The notes under the pieces: model-generated
What the model was told of the DNA's origin: nothing
Seen by the model: only the letters and a program-made list of their open reading frames with translations
Databases searched by the model: none
From: Sipunculus nudus
Taxonomy: Eukaryota; Annelida; Sipuncula; Golfingiida; Sipunculidae
Reading direction: 5' to 3'
Assembly (NCBI GenBank): GCA_026874595.1
Contig: CM049321.1
Span: 11,881,479 to 11,945,478, forward strand
DNA: 64,000 nucleotides
Part shown: in pieces, positions 37,365 to 47,713 of the stretch
Layout: every line of letters starts with the position of its first letter
Numbering within the stretch: the first letter of the stretch is position 1
Translations under genes and position numbers: made by a program

Positions 37365-38136
37365 TCTGATATTAGATCCAGTCCCTTTCTTCACAATGCT
37401 GCTGTTTTGTTTGTTTCTCCGACAACTCGAAGACCACATCGGTCCGTCCCCAAGGAAAAGGGTCTATTTTTTATATGTTAATCACAGGAAACATTAGATA
37501 TCTCAGGAGTGGCTACTCAAGAATAATTTATCCATTTTTAAGCAATCCAGCCCAAAGTCTGCTTTATGGATTTCTTCCCAATTTTTTATCTACTTACGTT
37601 TATGTGCCTATGTAAATCTGGGTAATGACCGTTATCGAGAAAGTGAACCTAACGCCATGTAACTTTAATACAATTTATATAAAATAACACTTTATTCATC
37701 CTTTTAAAACAAGGCATTTCGATTGATCTTCACTATTCTTATCATTTGATCATATTAAATGTTTATGCTTTTTATTTTTTTATATTTATAAGTATTAGCT
37801 TTATGTCATTCTTTAAAGTTTTTTTTTCAAAATAGTTTTTTTGGTGTCCGTTGAACATGATTTTGGCGCTACATGTGTAGTACGTCACATGACAAGGCCT
37901 ATATAAAAGACAATATAGCCAAAGTCTGAGGGTTCTTTGGCATACAGAATGCCAAAAATTCGAGGTGTTCCATATCAGGAGACTCCATTTTTTGGTTTAC
38001 TTGTCCAGAGTCAAAACGTAGTCAGCTGGGCGGCCAGCAGGTCCATAACCTAAGCCCAAGAGTCCCAAACAAACAACTATGCCAATAGATAAATTCAACA
38101 TCAGTTAGTCATAGCCTGTACAAAGCGAATCACATT
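37365..38136 (+). repeat. Tandem duplication, copy 2 (772 bp)
   Basis: Head-to-tail repeat of 36647-37364, including the second TATA box. It carries an extra segment (GGTCCGTCCCCAAGG to GAAACATTAGATA) that replaces nothing in copy 1. Copy 1 may have lost it, because the flanking ACATC..TCTCAGGAG is continuous there. Confidence 0.9.
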
Positions 38137-38706
38137 GAACATCATAGTTATTGTATTGTCAAAACATAAATGCTCAAAAATCTCAACGAATTCCATTGAA
38201 TTTCCCGGAAGTAATGGGCACCAAGCATTCAATGTTTCTTTATGTCAAAGTATATTTGTTGTCAATATCATTTGTAGTTTTAATTAAACTGCAATGTATT
38301 AACGTTGAAATGTTGGCCGTCAGTTGATTGTTTTTATTTATTTTATTTTTTTTTGGGGGGGGGGGGGGGGATGGACCTGTAGGAAAATACAGGTGTTGGA
38401 GGGGGTATGCGCTTGGTGTTTTCTAGCTTTTGAAATTACAGGGGAATTATTTCCAAGCGTATCCCTGACCTTGGTCTTGAATCGAATTCGATGCTAAATA
38501 CTAGAAATCAAATGTTTTCTAAAATCTGAGTGAGGTAAAATTATAGAACCATTGACTTAAAGTTGTTGCAAAGTTTTGCCCCCCCCCCCCCCTTCCCCAA
38601 ATATATACAATAGACACTAATACGTAAGTAAAAAGTCTGTTAGCAGAATCGAAGATTCCGGCAAGCAACAATCCAATATGACGAGCAGCTTATAGTCACT
38701 AGCAGG
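38137..38706. other. Intergenic DNA with poly-G and poly-C tracts
   Basis: G16 at 38355-38370 after a T-rich run, and C14 at 38579-38592. No gene was seen. Confidence 0.6.
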
Positions 38707-38945
38707 GGCCTGGACAGCTGAGCGGTAAAACGCTTGGCTTTCTCCGCTGGCGACCCGGGTTCGATCCCTGGTGTGGCTATGAGAGTGGGTTGTAGTTGCC
38801 CGTCCAAGGTCGGTGGTTTTCTCCGGGTCCTCCGGTTTCCTCCACCCTTTCCGACTACCAAGAGCCAACATCCGAGCCATGGAGAGTGCCTCGTATTAGT
38901 TATAATAATTAGTTGTACAATCCATGTAAAATAAATCAAGTTTAT
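38707..38945 (+). repeat. tRNA-derived SINE, copy 2 (well preserved)
   Basis: Head CCTGGACAGCTGAGCGGTAA (A box) and GGGTTCGATCCCTGG (near-consensus pol III B box), then the central domain CCAAGGTCGGTGGTTTTCTC and CTCCGGTTTCCTCCACCC. It ends in an AT-rich tail with TAAAATAAATCAAG. The intact B box and low decay make this the younger of the two copies. The head is tRNA-like but lacks a complete foldable tRNA, so it is not annotated as a tRNA gene. Confidence 0.88.
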
Positions 38946-39739
38946 AAAGTCACCAGCAGACAATTCCGGCTATGAAACAAGCGGTTGGTTTAGTAAATAG
39001 ACGTCAGATATTGGAATCTGTCTCTTTTAAGTCAAGAACTTTCTTTTTGAGTCAGATGGGTCAACTGTCCATAATAATTAAAATTCCCCATCCAAACATC
39101 GATTTAAGCCAGTGCAGGTGTTCTTCTATAATCAAAGTCTGTTATGATAGTGTGTTTTCCTGGATAAGTTGGGTACCTGCTAGATTATATGGCACCATTG
39201 GGTCGTTTGGAGCGCCTCGTTATTTTACACACAGTATATATGAAGTAACATTAAGCATGAAATATTGTTGAAATAAATTTGCAACACTATTACTGTACTC
39301 GGCACGCATCCATTCCTGTGATACGCCGAAGACTCTTACGCCCCAATGTATTTTACATGGTCATACTCCAGTGATTATTCTATTATCTATAGGCGCTTAG
39401 TTATTATGCCTGTTCATACTCCGGTGATAATTCTATAGTTCTAAAATACATGCGCATCTTCGAAATTTTGTTTTCCACATACATGAATAATTTAAATGCA
39501 ATTTACATGTGGAGCTCTTGATTTTGTATATACTCCAATGCACCTCCATGTGTCCGTCTGTTTTATAGAGACAGTTTTCTAAGTATGTTTTTATTTTTCA
39601 ATATACAATGAATTTTACAATGAATCTCCAGTTTATGTTTCATTACATCTTGGATTTATTATTTTTTTTTTTGCGGAGATAACCGGATTTATTATTTTTT
39701 TTTGCGGAGAAAACCGCCTCAATGTTTTCATTGCAAAAC
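38946..39739. other. Intergenic DNA; short tandem TTTATTATTT(T)n-GCGGAGA units
   Basis: At about 39654-39712 the segment GGATTTATTATTTTTTTTTT followed by GCGGAGA-AACCG is repeated twice. No coding feature was found. Confidence 0.5.
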
Positions 39740-40082
39740 TTCACTAAGCATAATTATGTACATCTGCAGAATTACATTTCGGTTTCGTGCCATATGACAG
39801 GGCAGTATCACTCGCTTTCTCTCATTTTATATCCTTGTGTTAACCAGGCCCGATGACTACTGTACCTGCGGGCCCTGGGTGTGTAATGGCCCACATCCCT
39901 GGTTCATACTACAGAGGAAACCCCCGAAAGGCGCACTCGTTTGTGAGTAAAACACGGCCGTTGGGCACGGCCTTCCCGTTACGCCTACAGACTGGGGGCG
40001 ACCGTGAAAATCTCAACGCCTCGGTTTAGATTCAAACTCAAAATCCCCCTGCTTTGAGTCCTGTACTCTTCCCCTGAACATG
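39740..40082 (-). repeat. R1 SINE head, copy C, inverted
   Basis: On the minus strand it reads from the A-box-like TCAGGGGAAGAGTACAGGAC, through GAGTTTGAATCTAAACCG (B-box-like), AAGGCCGTGCCC and GGCCTGGTTAACACAAGGAT, to TTCTGCAGATGTACATAA. This is the same order as 24795-25090 and 41098-41405, in opposite orientation. It retains a ~25-bp segment (CTGTAGGCGTAA...) that is present in copy B and missing from copy A. Confidence 0.8.
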
Positions 40083-40384
40083 ACCGCCATAAGTGGGGCG
40101 GATATTTGTAATATGTAGACTGATTTCTCATATTTAACAATAATTCTGAGGTGTAAGTTGTTTATGTATCATATTGAAAATAAGACACTTCAGTCTTTTA
40201 CTCTACATTAGTATTTTCCCCTTGAAAAGCAATTTCATAGCATACAAAACAGGTGGATGGGACGAGGGTGAGGGATGGAACGAACTATAGAAATATATAT
40301 ATAATAAGAAAATATATAGAATATGTAAAATAAATAATACATAGCTTTTCATAGCTTTACATGCATAATATATGTATTGTATAA

Positions 40385-40428
<44 letters not shown>

Positions 40429-41089
40429 ATATATATATAATCCCCTACCCCCTATAAACACAAAGACAAATTTAAGCCACAATTATTACCATAACGTGAG
40501 CTTACCGATCCCTGTCTGCTTGTATCTTTCAAAGTTTATGTCTCCATGCTCCCCAAGATGGTTAATGTATTTCTTCAATATTAACACTTTGACGTAATTC
40601 AGTTTTATTCCCATCAAGACGTCATTAGCATGACGTCATAGCTGCACTATATTTTCATTATGACGACGTCACCATGACGAGGACTCGCGCTAACTGCCAA
40701 ACTGGCGCCACCGGAAAGCCGACCCGTCCATTTCTCTTTGTTTAAACCAGCTTACCCTATTCGTTCATTATTTTTCATTTGAGGCCAGTTTAGTTAAATC
40801 CTAAAAAAATGACAGAATAACATGAAGCCTAGCTAGATTATTTTAATGTTAATAGATACCAAAACAACAAAATCCTGACATGTGTAGTACATTTTGTTCA
40901 ATAAGCCTTAGATAAATAACATGCCTAGAGATAATTTGTAAATTAATAAACAGTATGCATAATGTAGTGATAATGATTTTAGTTAGATTTGTCATTCACG
41001 TATCAGCTCAGCTGTCAGCTGTGCTTCTGTTGTTGCGTTCGTCCGTCGTCGATTTGGAAACAGCCTTTCTCAGCAAAACATAAGTCTAA
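40083..41089. other. Intergenic DNA with (TA)n and a CRE-like cluster
   Basis: A (TA)n run lies at about 40388-40440. TGACGTAA at 40590, GACGTCAT near 40619, TGACGTCA at 40631-40638 and TGACGACGTCACC near 40661 form a cluster of CRE-like sites in 85 bp. No gene start was identified next to them. Confidence 0.55.
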
Positions 41090-42392
41090 CCAGCTTCTAA
41101 GACTCAGGGTTAGGGCACAGGACTCAAAGCTGGCAGGCTATGATTTGAATCTCAACCGAGGGAAGCGCTCTGCAGGCGTATTCGAAAGGCCGTGCCCCAT
41201 GGCCGAGTCTCACTCACAAACGAGTGGATCTTTCGGGGTTCCTCGGTGGTATGACACAATACTGGGGACGATTACACACTGAGGGTCCGCAGGTGCAGAA
41301 GTCACCAGGCCTGTGTAACACAAGGATATTAAATGAGAGGAAGCCCGTGATGCTGCCCTGCCACGTATTCCGGAACCGGAATGGAGGTACATATAGTAAA
41401 GCTAGTATTAATAAACGGAGGCGGTAACCTCGAACAAAAAAATAATATAAAACAATAAAAATAAACAGAAATTTGTATATTTGTGTCGAATAGGCAAAAG
41501 TGTTTTTTGTGATTTTTTGAGCGTTTGGTGAGTAAGGGGCCTATAAAAATGTACACCTGTGAGCCTTGTGCATGGTTTGTTATGCAGCTCTGACGATATT
41601 AATGAAAGAAATGAATGCGCATCATCCCCACGTATCACTGTCAACATCGAACAATCTTAGAACCCAGATATTTTTCAGAGAAACAGAAGCGGATCCAGGG
41701 GGACCCCCTCTCTCCTTTTTAAGTCGCCGCAACCTTTTATTTTAAGGGTTTCTTCATTTAGTCAAGACTGCTAATAGCTCCTTAATGGAAAGTTCGTATG
41801 AATTTGAAGAATATTGTTCATACATATTGGTCTTGTAACTATGTAAATTTGCTTGTTTTCACAACTATGCAAATTTTCAGGACCTTACGAACATCATATG
41901 CACATCTGAAACAGAGAAAAATGTTGCGGCAAAATTTCAGCTTTTGATAATAAGTCATAATTGAGATAAGAAACAAAACTGGTTGAAGGAAGAAAAAAAA
42001 AGAAAAGAAAAATTGAAATCGATTGACTAGCTGCAGTATTTACCGAAATAATTATTTTGCATCTTACTTGCGTTTGCTGTATTCAGGCATTTAGCAGGCT
42101 AGAATACTATTCCTGAAACAGGTTCTTATGGGGTTGTAAAACTATAAAAATGTACAAATAAAACGAAGTGCAAAACTTAATATGTCAAGGATCTGTACAT
42201 AGACCATGTTTCTATTTCACCCAGTAGGGCCGACATGTGCATGGTAAAATATCGGTATGCGGAACAAACAAATGTCCTTCTGAGTAAAACAACTAGGCGA
42301 GCTCGGATAACTTCCCTGGTCTAGTGTTCCTGCTTTTGGTTAACGTATCTACCCTGTACATCAGCACAGCTTCTTACAGCCTGATGTCCGGG
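41090..42392 (+). repeat. Dispersed repeat R1, copy B
   Basis: Second long copy of the repeat at 24795. It starts with AGGGTTAGGGCACAGGAC and has the B-box-like GATTTGAATCTCAACCG. It continues through the AT-rich tail (about 41435-41470) and GTGTCGAATAGGCAAA to ACAGCTTCTTACAGCCTGATG at ~42384. A stretch of a few hundred bases around 41700-42000 has no counterpart in copy A. The 36-bp minisatellite starts at the very end of the homology. Confidence 0.78.
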
Positions 42393-43468
42393 GAGGCCAT
42401 GATACCAGGCTTAGGTTGAATTACAAATTCGGCCATGATACCAGGCTCTGTTTGAGATAGTGGGATGGTCATGATACTAGGCTACGGCTGTGTTACTGGG
42501 CGGCCATAATACCAGGATAAGGTTGAGCTACTGTTGCGGCTATGATACTGGGCAGTGGATGAGATACCGGGGTGTTCATGATACATAGAAATGGTTGAGT
42601 TACTGGTTCTGTCATGATACCTGGCTCTGGTTGAGTCCCTAGGGTGATCATGATATCTGGCAATGATTGTATGACTGGTTCGGCCATGATACCAGGCTGT
42701 GATTGAGCTACAGTGGTGGTCATGATACCTGGCTACGGTTGAGTTACTTTGGGCTGCAATCATACCAGGCTCCGGTTGAGTTACTGGGATGGCCGTTATA
42801 CCAGGGTCTGGTTGAGTTACTGGGGTTGCTATAAATAATGACTGGGTTCGAGTTACTGGTTTGGTGATGATACCAGGCTCAGGCTGAGTTACTTGTTCGA
42901 CCATGATACCAGGCTGTGATTGGGCTACAGGGGTGGTCAAGATACTCGGCTATGGTTGAATTACTTTCGCGGCCATGATACCAGGCTCAGGTAGAGTTAT
43001 TGGGACGGACATAATACAAGGCTCTGGTTGAGCTACTGGGGCGGCCATGATACTAGGCTCTGGTTGAGTTACTGGGATGGTCATGATACCGGGATATGGC
43101 TGAGTTACTGGGAGGCCATAATACCAGGCTCAGGTTGATTTACTGTTTCTGCCAGAAAACCAGGCTCTGATTGAGTTACTGGGATGGTCATGATACCACG
43201 CTATGACCGAGTTACTTGGGCGGACATGATACCAGGCTCTGGTTGAGCTACTGGGGCGGCTATTATACCAGGCTCTGGTTGAGTTACTAGGATGACCATG
43301 ATACCGGGCTATGACTAAGTTACTGGGGTGGCCAGAAACCCTGACTGTGATCGATTTACTAGGTTGGCCATGATACCAGGCTATCGTTGAGTTACTGGTT
43401 CGGCCACGATACCTGGCTCTCATTGAGTTACTAGCGTCATGATACCTGGCTGATGTCGAGTTACCTGA
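42393..43468. repeat. 36-bp minisatellite, about 30 copies
   Basis: Consensus on the plus strand is roughly GGCCATGATACCAGGCTCTG followed by GTTGAGTTACTGGGGC. The unit is 36 bp, so a reading frame that opens stays open. On the minus strand 42482-42940 is open for 152 codons, made of a 12-residue unit of the type PVTQPEPGI-x-x-x. A different frame is open at 43130-43474. The frame changes and stops between blocks argue against one intact protein. I see no splice sites or signal peptide. It could be a decayed Pro/Thr-rich repeat exon or simply non-coding. Confidence 0.9.
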
Positions 43469-43910
43469 AGCCAAGTTAAAAAAAAATCAACACATCTGCT
43501 TCAAAACGTGTGACATCAGTCAGTTAAACCAACCAACTTAAGCAGCAAATACATGTTATACGTTCCTTTTCAATAAATACAAACGCCTTTGGCCGCCTTC
43601 TAGGATTTACCTTTGGTGGCATTTTTTTCATTATGTTAATATTTAAATGTGCAAAAGTATACTTATATGGACCCAAAACGGCTGGTTTTGTTTCCTCTTT
43701 AGAGTACAGGAGGCCATTCTTAGCTCCCCGACTCTATCGTAGTATGAGCAGTGTCTTGACACAGGATAGTGAATAAAAGAAACCATGTTTATTATGCCTA
43801 AGTAAAACACTCACCCGAGGCAGCGGTAAGCCGTGATGTGTTGAAAGTTGTATGCTCCGCAAGAAAGAGAGAGAGAGTGATTGCCTCCAAATTGCCAGAA
43901 CAGGCTCCAT
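43469..43910. other. Intergenic DNA, no feature recognised
   Basis: Contains a short GA run near 43867. No gene, repeat family or transposon end was identified. Confidence 0.5.
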
Positions 43911-44040
43911 TGCAGAGTTGGGTCCGAGTACTTTAAAAGTACTCGAGTACAAATATGAGTACTTTTGCACTTTTTCAAAAGTACTCCAGCACGAATACCC
44001 AGTACTCACAATGTATTCATGAGAACTTTAGTGAGTATTT
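43911..44040. mobile_element. Possible hAT-type terminal region with GAGTACT repeats
   Basis: CAGAGTTGGGTCCGAGTACT begins a stretch with repeated and inverted GAGTACT/AGTACTC words (AAAAGTACTCGAGTAC, ATGAGTACTTTTGC, AAAAGTACTCC). CAGAGTTGGG starts followed by such repeats are common in hAT non-autonomous elements. No matching opposite end or 8-bp target duplication was confirmed. Confidence 0.3.
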
Positions 44041-44045
44041 TTTTT

Positions 44046-44304
44046 TTTTTTGGTAACCAATCTTATTTAATAATAAGCTCTATCGACTCCTTTTTTTTCT
44101 TTTCAAAGACAAAGACACATACCTGCTACTGATATATACATGTAGCATCCGCATGTGGGACCCGTAGAAATCAAACACTGTGAAATCCGTATTCGGGACC
44201 CGCGCGGGGGCCCATACGTATGGAAAGGGAACAATGATAACACTATTGTTGGATTTCAAACGTGCGGGACCCGCGCGGGGGGCTTCATGTTTGGAAAGGT
44301 ACCC
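44046..44304. mobile_element. Partial copy of the GC-rich TIR element
   Basis: It aligns with 47450-47713: AATAAGCTCTATC, CCTGCTACTGATATATACAT, GTAGCATCCGCATG, GGGACCCGCGCGGG, and the terminal TTGGAAAGGTACCC in place of ATGGAAAGGCACCC. The left half, with the other TIR, is absent. Confidence 0.75.
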
Positions 44305-44648
44305 TTATCGTAAGATGGACTCATAACCTCTCTCTGCATTCTGCCCATACAACCTGTACATTATACTCAAGGTTTAGACAAATACAACACGAAGACGTAT
44401 CACGTTACAAGACATTCATTCTAAACTTCACATTCTTTTCTCCCATCATAACTGAGAACATGAATGATTCAACGGTAACAACCTGATTGTGAGCATAGCA
44501 GTAATTTGTATAGATATTGCTGTAGAAATACTTAGACTTAGACGAGCTTTATTAAGAAACATGAGAGAGATATCCCATTAAAGGCAAATAGGTTCACTAG
44601 GAAAGTAAAGTAATGATTATCTACCCGATATTACATCAACATATACCA

Positions 44649-44692
<44 letters not shown>

Positions 44693-44807
44693 TTATATAC
44701 AATATGTATTTATCTTCAATCGACATTTTCCAAATATTGATATCCTTACATCTCCATTAGGTTTCAGCGAGATAATTGAGTTATATCTTATAATTCAGGA
44801 GACAACA
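44305..44807. other. Downstream flank of the zinc-finger gene; (TA)n
   Basis: A (TA)n tract lies at about 44651-44700. On the minus strand AATAAA is readable at 44548-44553, about 600 bp past the stop codon, and is a possible but unproven polyadenylation signal for the zinc-finger gene. Confidence 0.4.
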
Positions 44808-44945
44808 TTGTGACAAAGGTTTTGCGGACAAAAGAACCTGCAAACACCTCAGGGCAAAATGTCACATTCCCTATATATATTGGGAATGTGACATTTTGCC
44901 CTGAGGTGTTTACAGGTTCTTTTGTCCGCAAAACCTTTGTCACAA
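44808..44945. repeat. 64-bp inverted repeat made of zinc-finger remnants
   Basis: The arms 44808-44871 and 44882-44945 are reverse complements with a single mismatch, separated by a 10-bp TA loop. The left arm read on the plus strand, and the right arm on the minus strand, give a half finger (CDKGFADKRTCKHLRAKCH). The hairpin therefore derives from an inverted duplication of the tail of the neighbouring zinc-finger gene. Confidence 0.92.
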
Positions 44946-45203
44946 CGCTACTATTTGAACGGCTGTTTTGGGGGGGAAATCGCTTTTCTCAGTTATGAGT
45001 TCGCACGTGGTGATGCCAGCCACTGATAGTTGAGCAGGATCATATATATAGGGAATGTGACAATTTGCCCTGAGGTGTTTACAGGTTCTTTTGTCCGCAA
45101 AACCTTTGTCACAATGCTACTATTTGAACGGCTGTTTTGGGGGGAAATCGCTTTCCTCAGTTATGAGTTCGCACGTGGTGATGCCAACCACTGTTAGTTG
45201 AAA
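44882..45203 (-). repeat. Tandem duplication of the zinc-finger gene 3' end
   Basis: The segment from GGGAATGTGACATTTTGCC to GATGCCAGCCACTG (44882 to ~45030) is repeated from 45051 (GGGAATGTGACAATTTGCC) to about 45203, nearly identical. It is separated by a short AGCAGGATCATATATATA spacer. The second copy contains the last codons and the stop of the gene at 45157. Confidence 0.9.
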
Positions 45204-46622
45204 ACCTTTTGCAACAGTGCTGACATTTGTATGGTTTTTCTCCAGTGTGATTCCTGATATGACCCCGCAGAGCACCTCTTTGACTGAAACTTTTGCCACA
45301 GTACTCACACGAAAATGGTTTTTCTCCAGTGTGGATCCTGATGTGAACCTTGAGCCCGCACTGGTCAATGAATCTTTTCCCACAATACTCACACTCATGG
45401 GGTTTTTCTCCAGTATGTCTCTGCAGGTGTTGTTTCCAGTTCCTGCTCAATGTAAAACCTTTGTCACAATACTTACACTTGAATGGGTGATCTCCTGTGT
45501 GCGTTCGGACATGAACCTTCAAAGCACTGTGTCGACTAAAACCTTTACTGCAGTGTTCACACTTAAACGGTTTTTCTCCAGTGTGTGTTCTTTGGTGAAC
45601 CTTTAGAACGCTCTGTTGGGCGAAGCCTTTTCCACAAACCACGCACTTAAATGGTTTTTCACCACTGTGAATAATAGTGTGACTTTTACAACCAGTACAA
45701 GTACTGAAACATTTACCACAGTATGAACATGTGTAAGGTTTTTCACCAGTATGTATTCTCACGTGTTGAGTTAATTGACTACGTCGAGAAAAGCCTTTTC
45801 CACAATGCTCACAGATATGTTTGGTTGCCCCATCATGCGCTCTGACATGTTGATTCATGTTGTGTCTTTCAGAGAAACGTTTTCCGCATTGATCGCAGGT
45901 GTAAGGTTTCGTACTGCTGTGGACCTTCATATGTATATTCATTGCATCTTTCTTTGCAAAAACTTTTCCACACTGATAAAGCTTCAGTGGTTTTTCTCCA
46001 GTATGTGTTCTGATGTGCAAAGTTAGGTCAGACCTACACCGTACACTTATACCGCAATATACGCATCTGAACGGCCCTCGTTTATCCCGCAAGGGAAAAT
46101 CTATAAGGGGACCCAACGTAGTTCTGTGTTCTCCTTGAGAGTCATTCATAACCACAGTTGAAACATGGACTGTAATTCTATGGGGGTCTTCTTGATTTGA
46201 CGTCATATTTTCTTCTTTATATTTGGTGACCTGACTTTTGGTAATATAATCATCAAAGACATATCCTTCGGTTTTGTTACTGTTCATATACTCAGTGCCG
46301 TGTGAAACTGGAATTTCCTCATCCGGATCCTGCTTCATATTTCCAAACAAGGCTTTTCCTTCAAAAGACCGACACTCACTGTCTTTTAAAATGGGAGTTA
46401 CTTCCTCAACTTCCGTTTTAACATATCCCCACAAAGCCCTGTCTTCAGAATACATACATTTATTATCACGTAATACAGCATCCTCTTCCTGCTTTACATA
46501 GTCATACAAAATTTCAAATCCTGAAGAAAGACAAACATTGCATGAATTTTTCTCATTTGCTGCATCAACATTCTCATTTTCACGTTCTTTGGTTGCTTGA
46601 ATCCAATTTTCGTAGTTTTCCA
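45157..46622 (-). CDS. C2H2 zinc-finger protein, large 3' exon with 11 fingers
   Basis: The exon begins at 46622, after a pyrimidine-rich acceptor ending TTTCAG. Two bases complete a codon split by a phase-1 intron. The GTG there is therefore not a start, and the first exon lies at higher coordinates, not identified. The 487 readable codons hold an acidic N-terminal region (residues 1-185) and 11 C2H2 fingers (about 187-487). Most fit C-x2-C-x12-H-x3-H with TGEKP linkers. Finger 2 lacks its first Cys (LYQC). The N-terminal region has three ~27-residue repeats centred on VKQE (43-46), VKTE (68-71) and MKQD (96-99), which fit the SUMO-acceptor pattern. No KRAB, BTB or ZAD domain was recognised. 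The family role is nuclear DNA binding; the target is unknown. The TGA stop at 45157-45159 may be secondary, since a further half finger lies out of frame just downstream, in duplicated DNA. Confidence 0.9.
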
Positions 46623-46652
46623 CTGAAAGTGATAAAAAAACATGATAAGAAA
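46623..46652 (-). promoter_or_regulatory. Splice acceptor of the zinc-finger exon
   Basis: On the minus strand the intron ends with a T-rich tract (ATGTTTTTTTATCACTTTCAG region) with AG at 46624-46623. The paralogue at 36131 has an equivalent acceptor in the same phase. Confidence 0.8.
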
Positions 46653-47126
46653 GCCTGCGTTACAATAAGTGAACAATTATTTACTCATTGTTAAGAAAGT
46701 TTCCTGAATTGTGCATTTATTCATGATTCTATTTAATAAATAATCTCATTGTTTATTGACCACAAGAAAAATCAGGTGTCTTGAATACGAGCTGTAAAGT
46801 CCAAAGGATTTGCCTCAAGTTAAAAAACAAGTAATACAACACAAACAAATAAAAATTAGGGGTGGCATGACAGAAAGAAATCTGACAGAAAATAACAACG
46901 GTTCCAGGTTTTGGACAATTTACTCAGGGGAAATTTCAACCCAGGTAATTTATATCAGTGACAGATTGTTTTGAGGGATGTGTCGACATAACCGATTGGG
47001 GTATCGGGGGTTTTGCATGGTTGTAGATGTTGATTATTGCGCCGTTAATGATAAAATACAAGCCACGGAGAGCTAATTTTACAATTCTACTGGAACTTAT
47101 CTTCGGGGCGAAAACTTGCCCTTTAC
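46653..47126. other. Presumed intron of the zinc-finger gene
   Basis: AT-rich, no ORF with coding character. The upstream exon was not found in the window by eye. Confidence 0.4.
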
Positions 47127-47713
47127 GGGTGCCTTTCCATACATGCGGATTTTCACCCGCGCGGGACCCGCGCGGGTCCCCGCATGCGAAGAGTCCCTTT
47201 CCATATGTGCGGGTCCCCGCATGCGGGTGACCCATTAGTTTGGATAAACGCATGCACTAATAATCGTAATTTCTAAAATGTTTAGTGTAATATCTTAAGA
47301 AAATATTCAGTGTAAACATTTATACTAACTGATGAGGCAGATTGGAGCGGATTAATATCGTATCTCACCAGCCAGGCTTAAATGGTGGCTATTTCCTGTT
47401 ACACTCTAACTAGAGCTGGTCCCGGGCCGTATCTCAATGAAGAATGGTCGTATATTTTTTTAATGCAATTAAATAAGCTCTATCAGCTCCTTTTTCTTTT
47501 CAAATACAAGGACACATGCCTGCTACTGATATATACATGTAGCATCCGCATGCGGGCCCCCGCAGAAATCCAACACTGCTGGATCCGCATGCCTGACCCG
47601 CGCGGGTGCCCGCACGTATGGAAAGGCTACAGTGATAACACACTTGTTGGATTTCAACCGTGCGGGACCCGCGCGGGAGCCGCGCGGGGGCCCGCATGTA
47701 TGGAAAGGCACCC
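47127..47713. mobile_element. Non-autonomous DNA transposon with 22-bp perfect TIRs
   Basis: The left end GGGTGCCTTTCCATACATGC (47127-47148) is the exact reverse complement of the right end at 47692-47713. Both are flanked by TAC (47124-47126 and 47714-47716), a possible 3-bp target duplication. The interior carries GC-rich palindromes such as GGGACCCGCGCGGGTCCC (47163-47180) and repeats of TATGGAAAG, and there is no transposase. A partial relative lies at 44046-44304. The superfamily is not assigned; a 3-bp duplication would fit Harbinger-type elements, but TAC is not their usual target. Confidence 0.82.

Noticed and set aside
45217-46501. Plus-strand frames opposite the zinc-finger exon and pseudogene
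   Set aside because: They are shadows of the repeated finger coding sequence on the minus strand.
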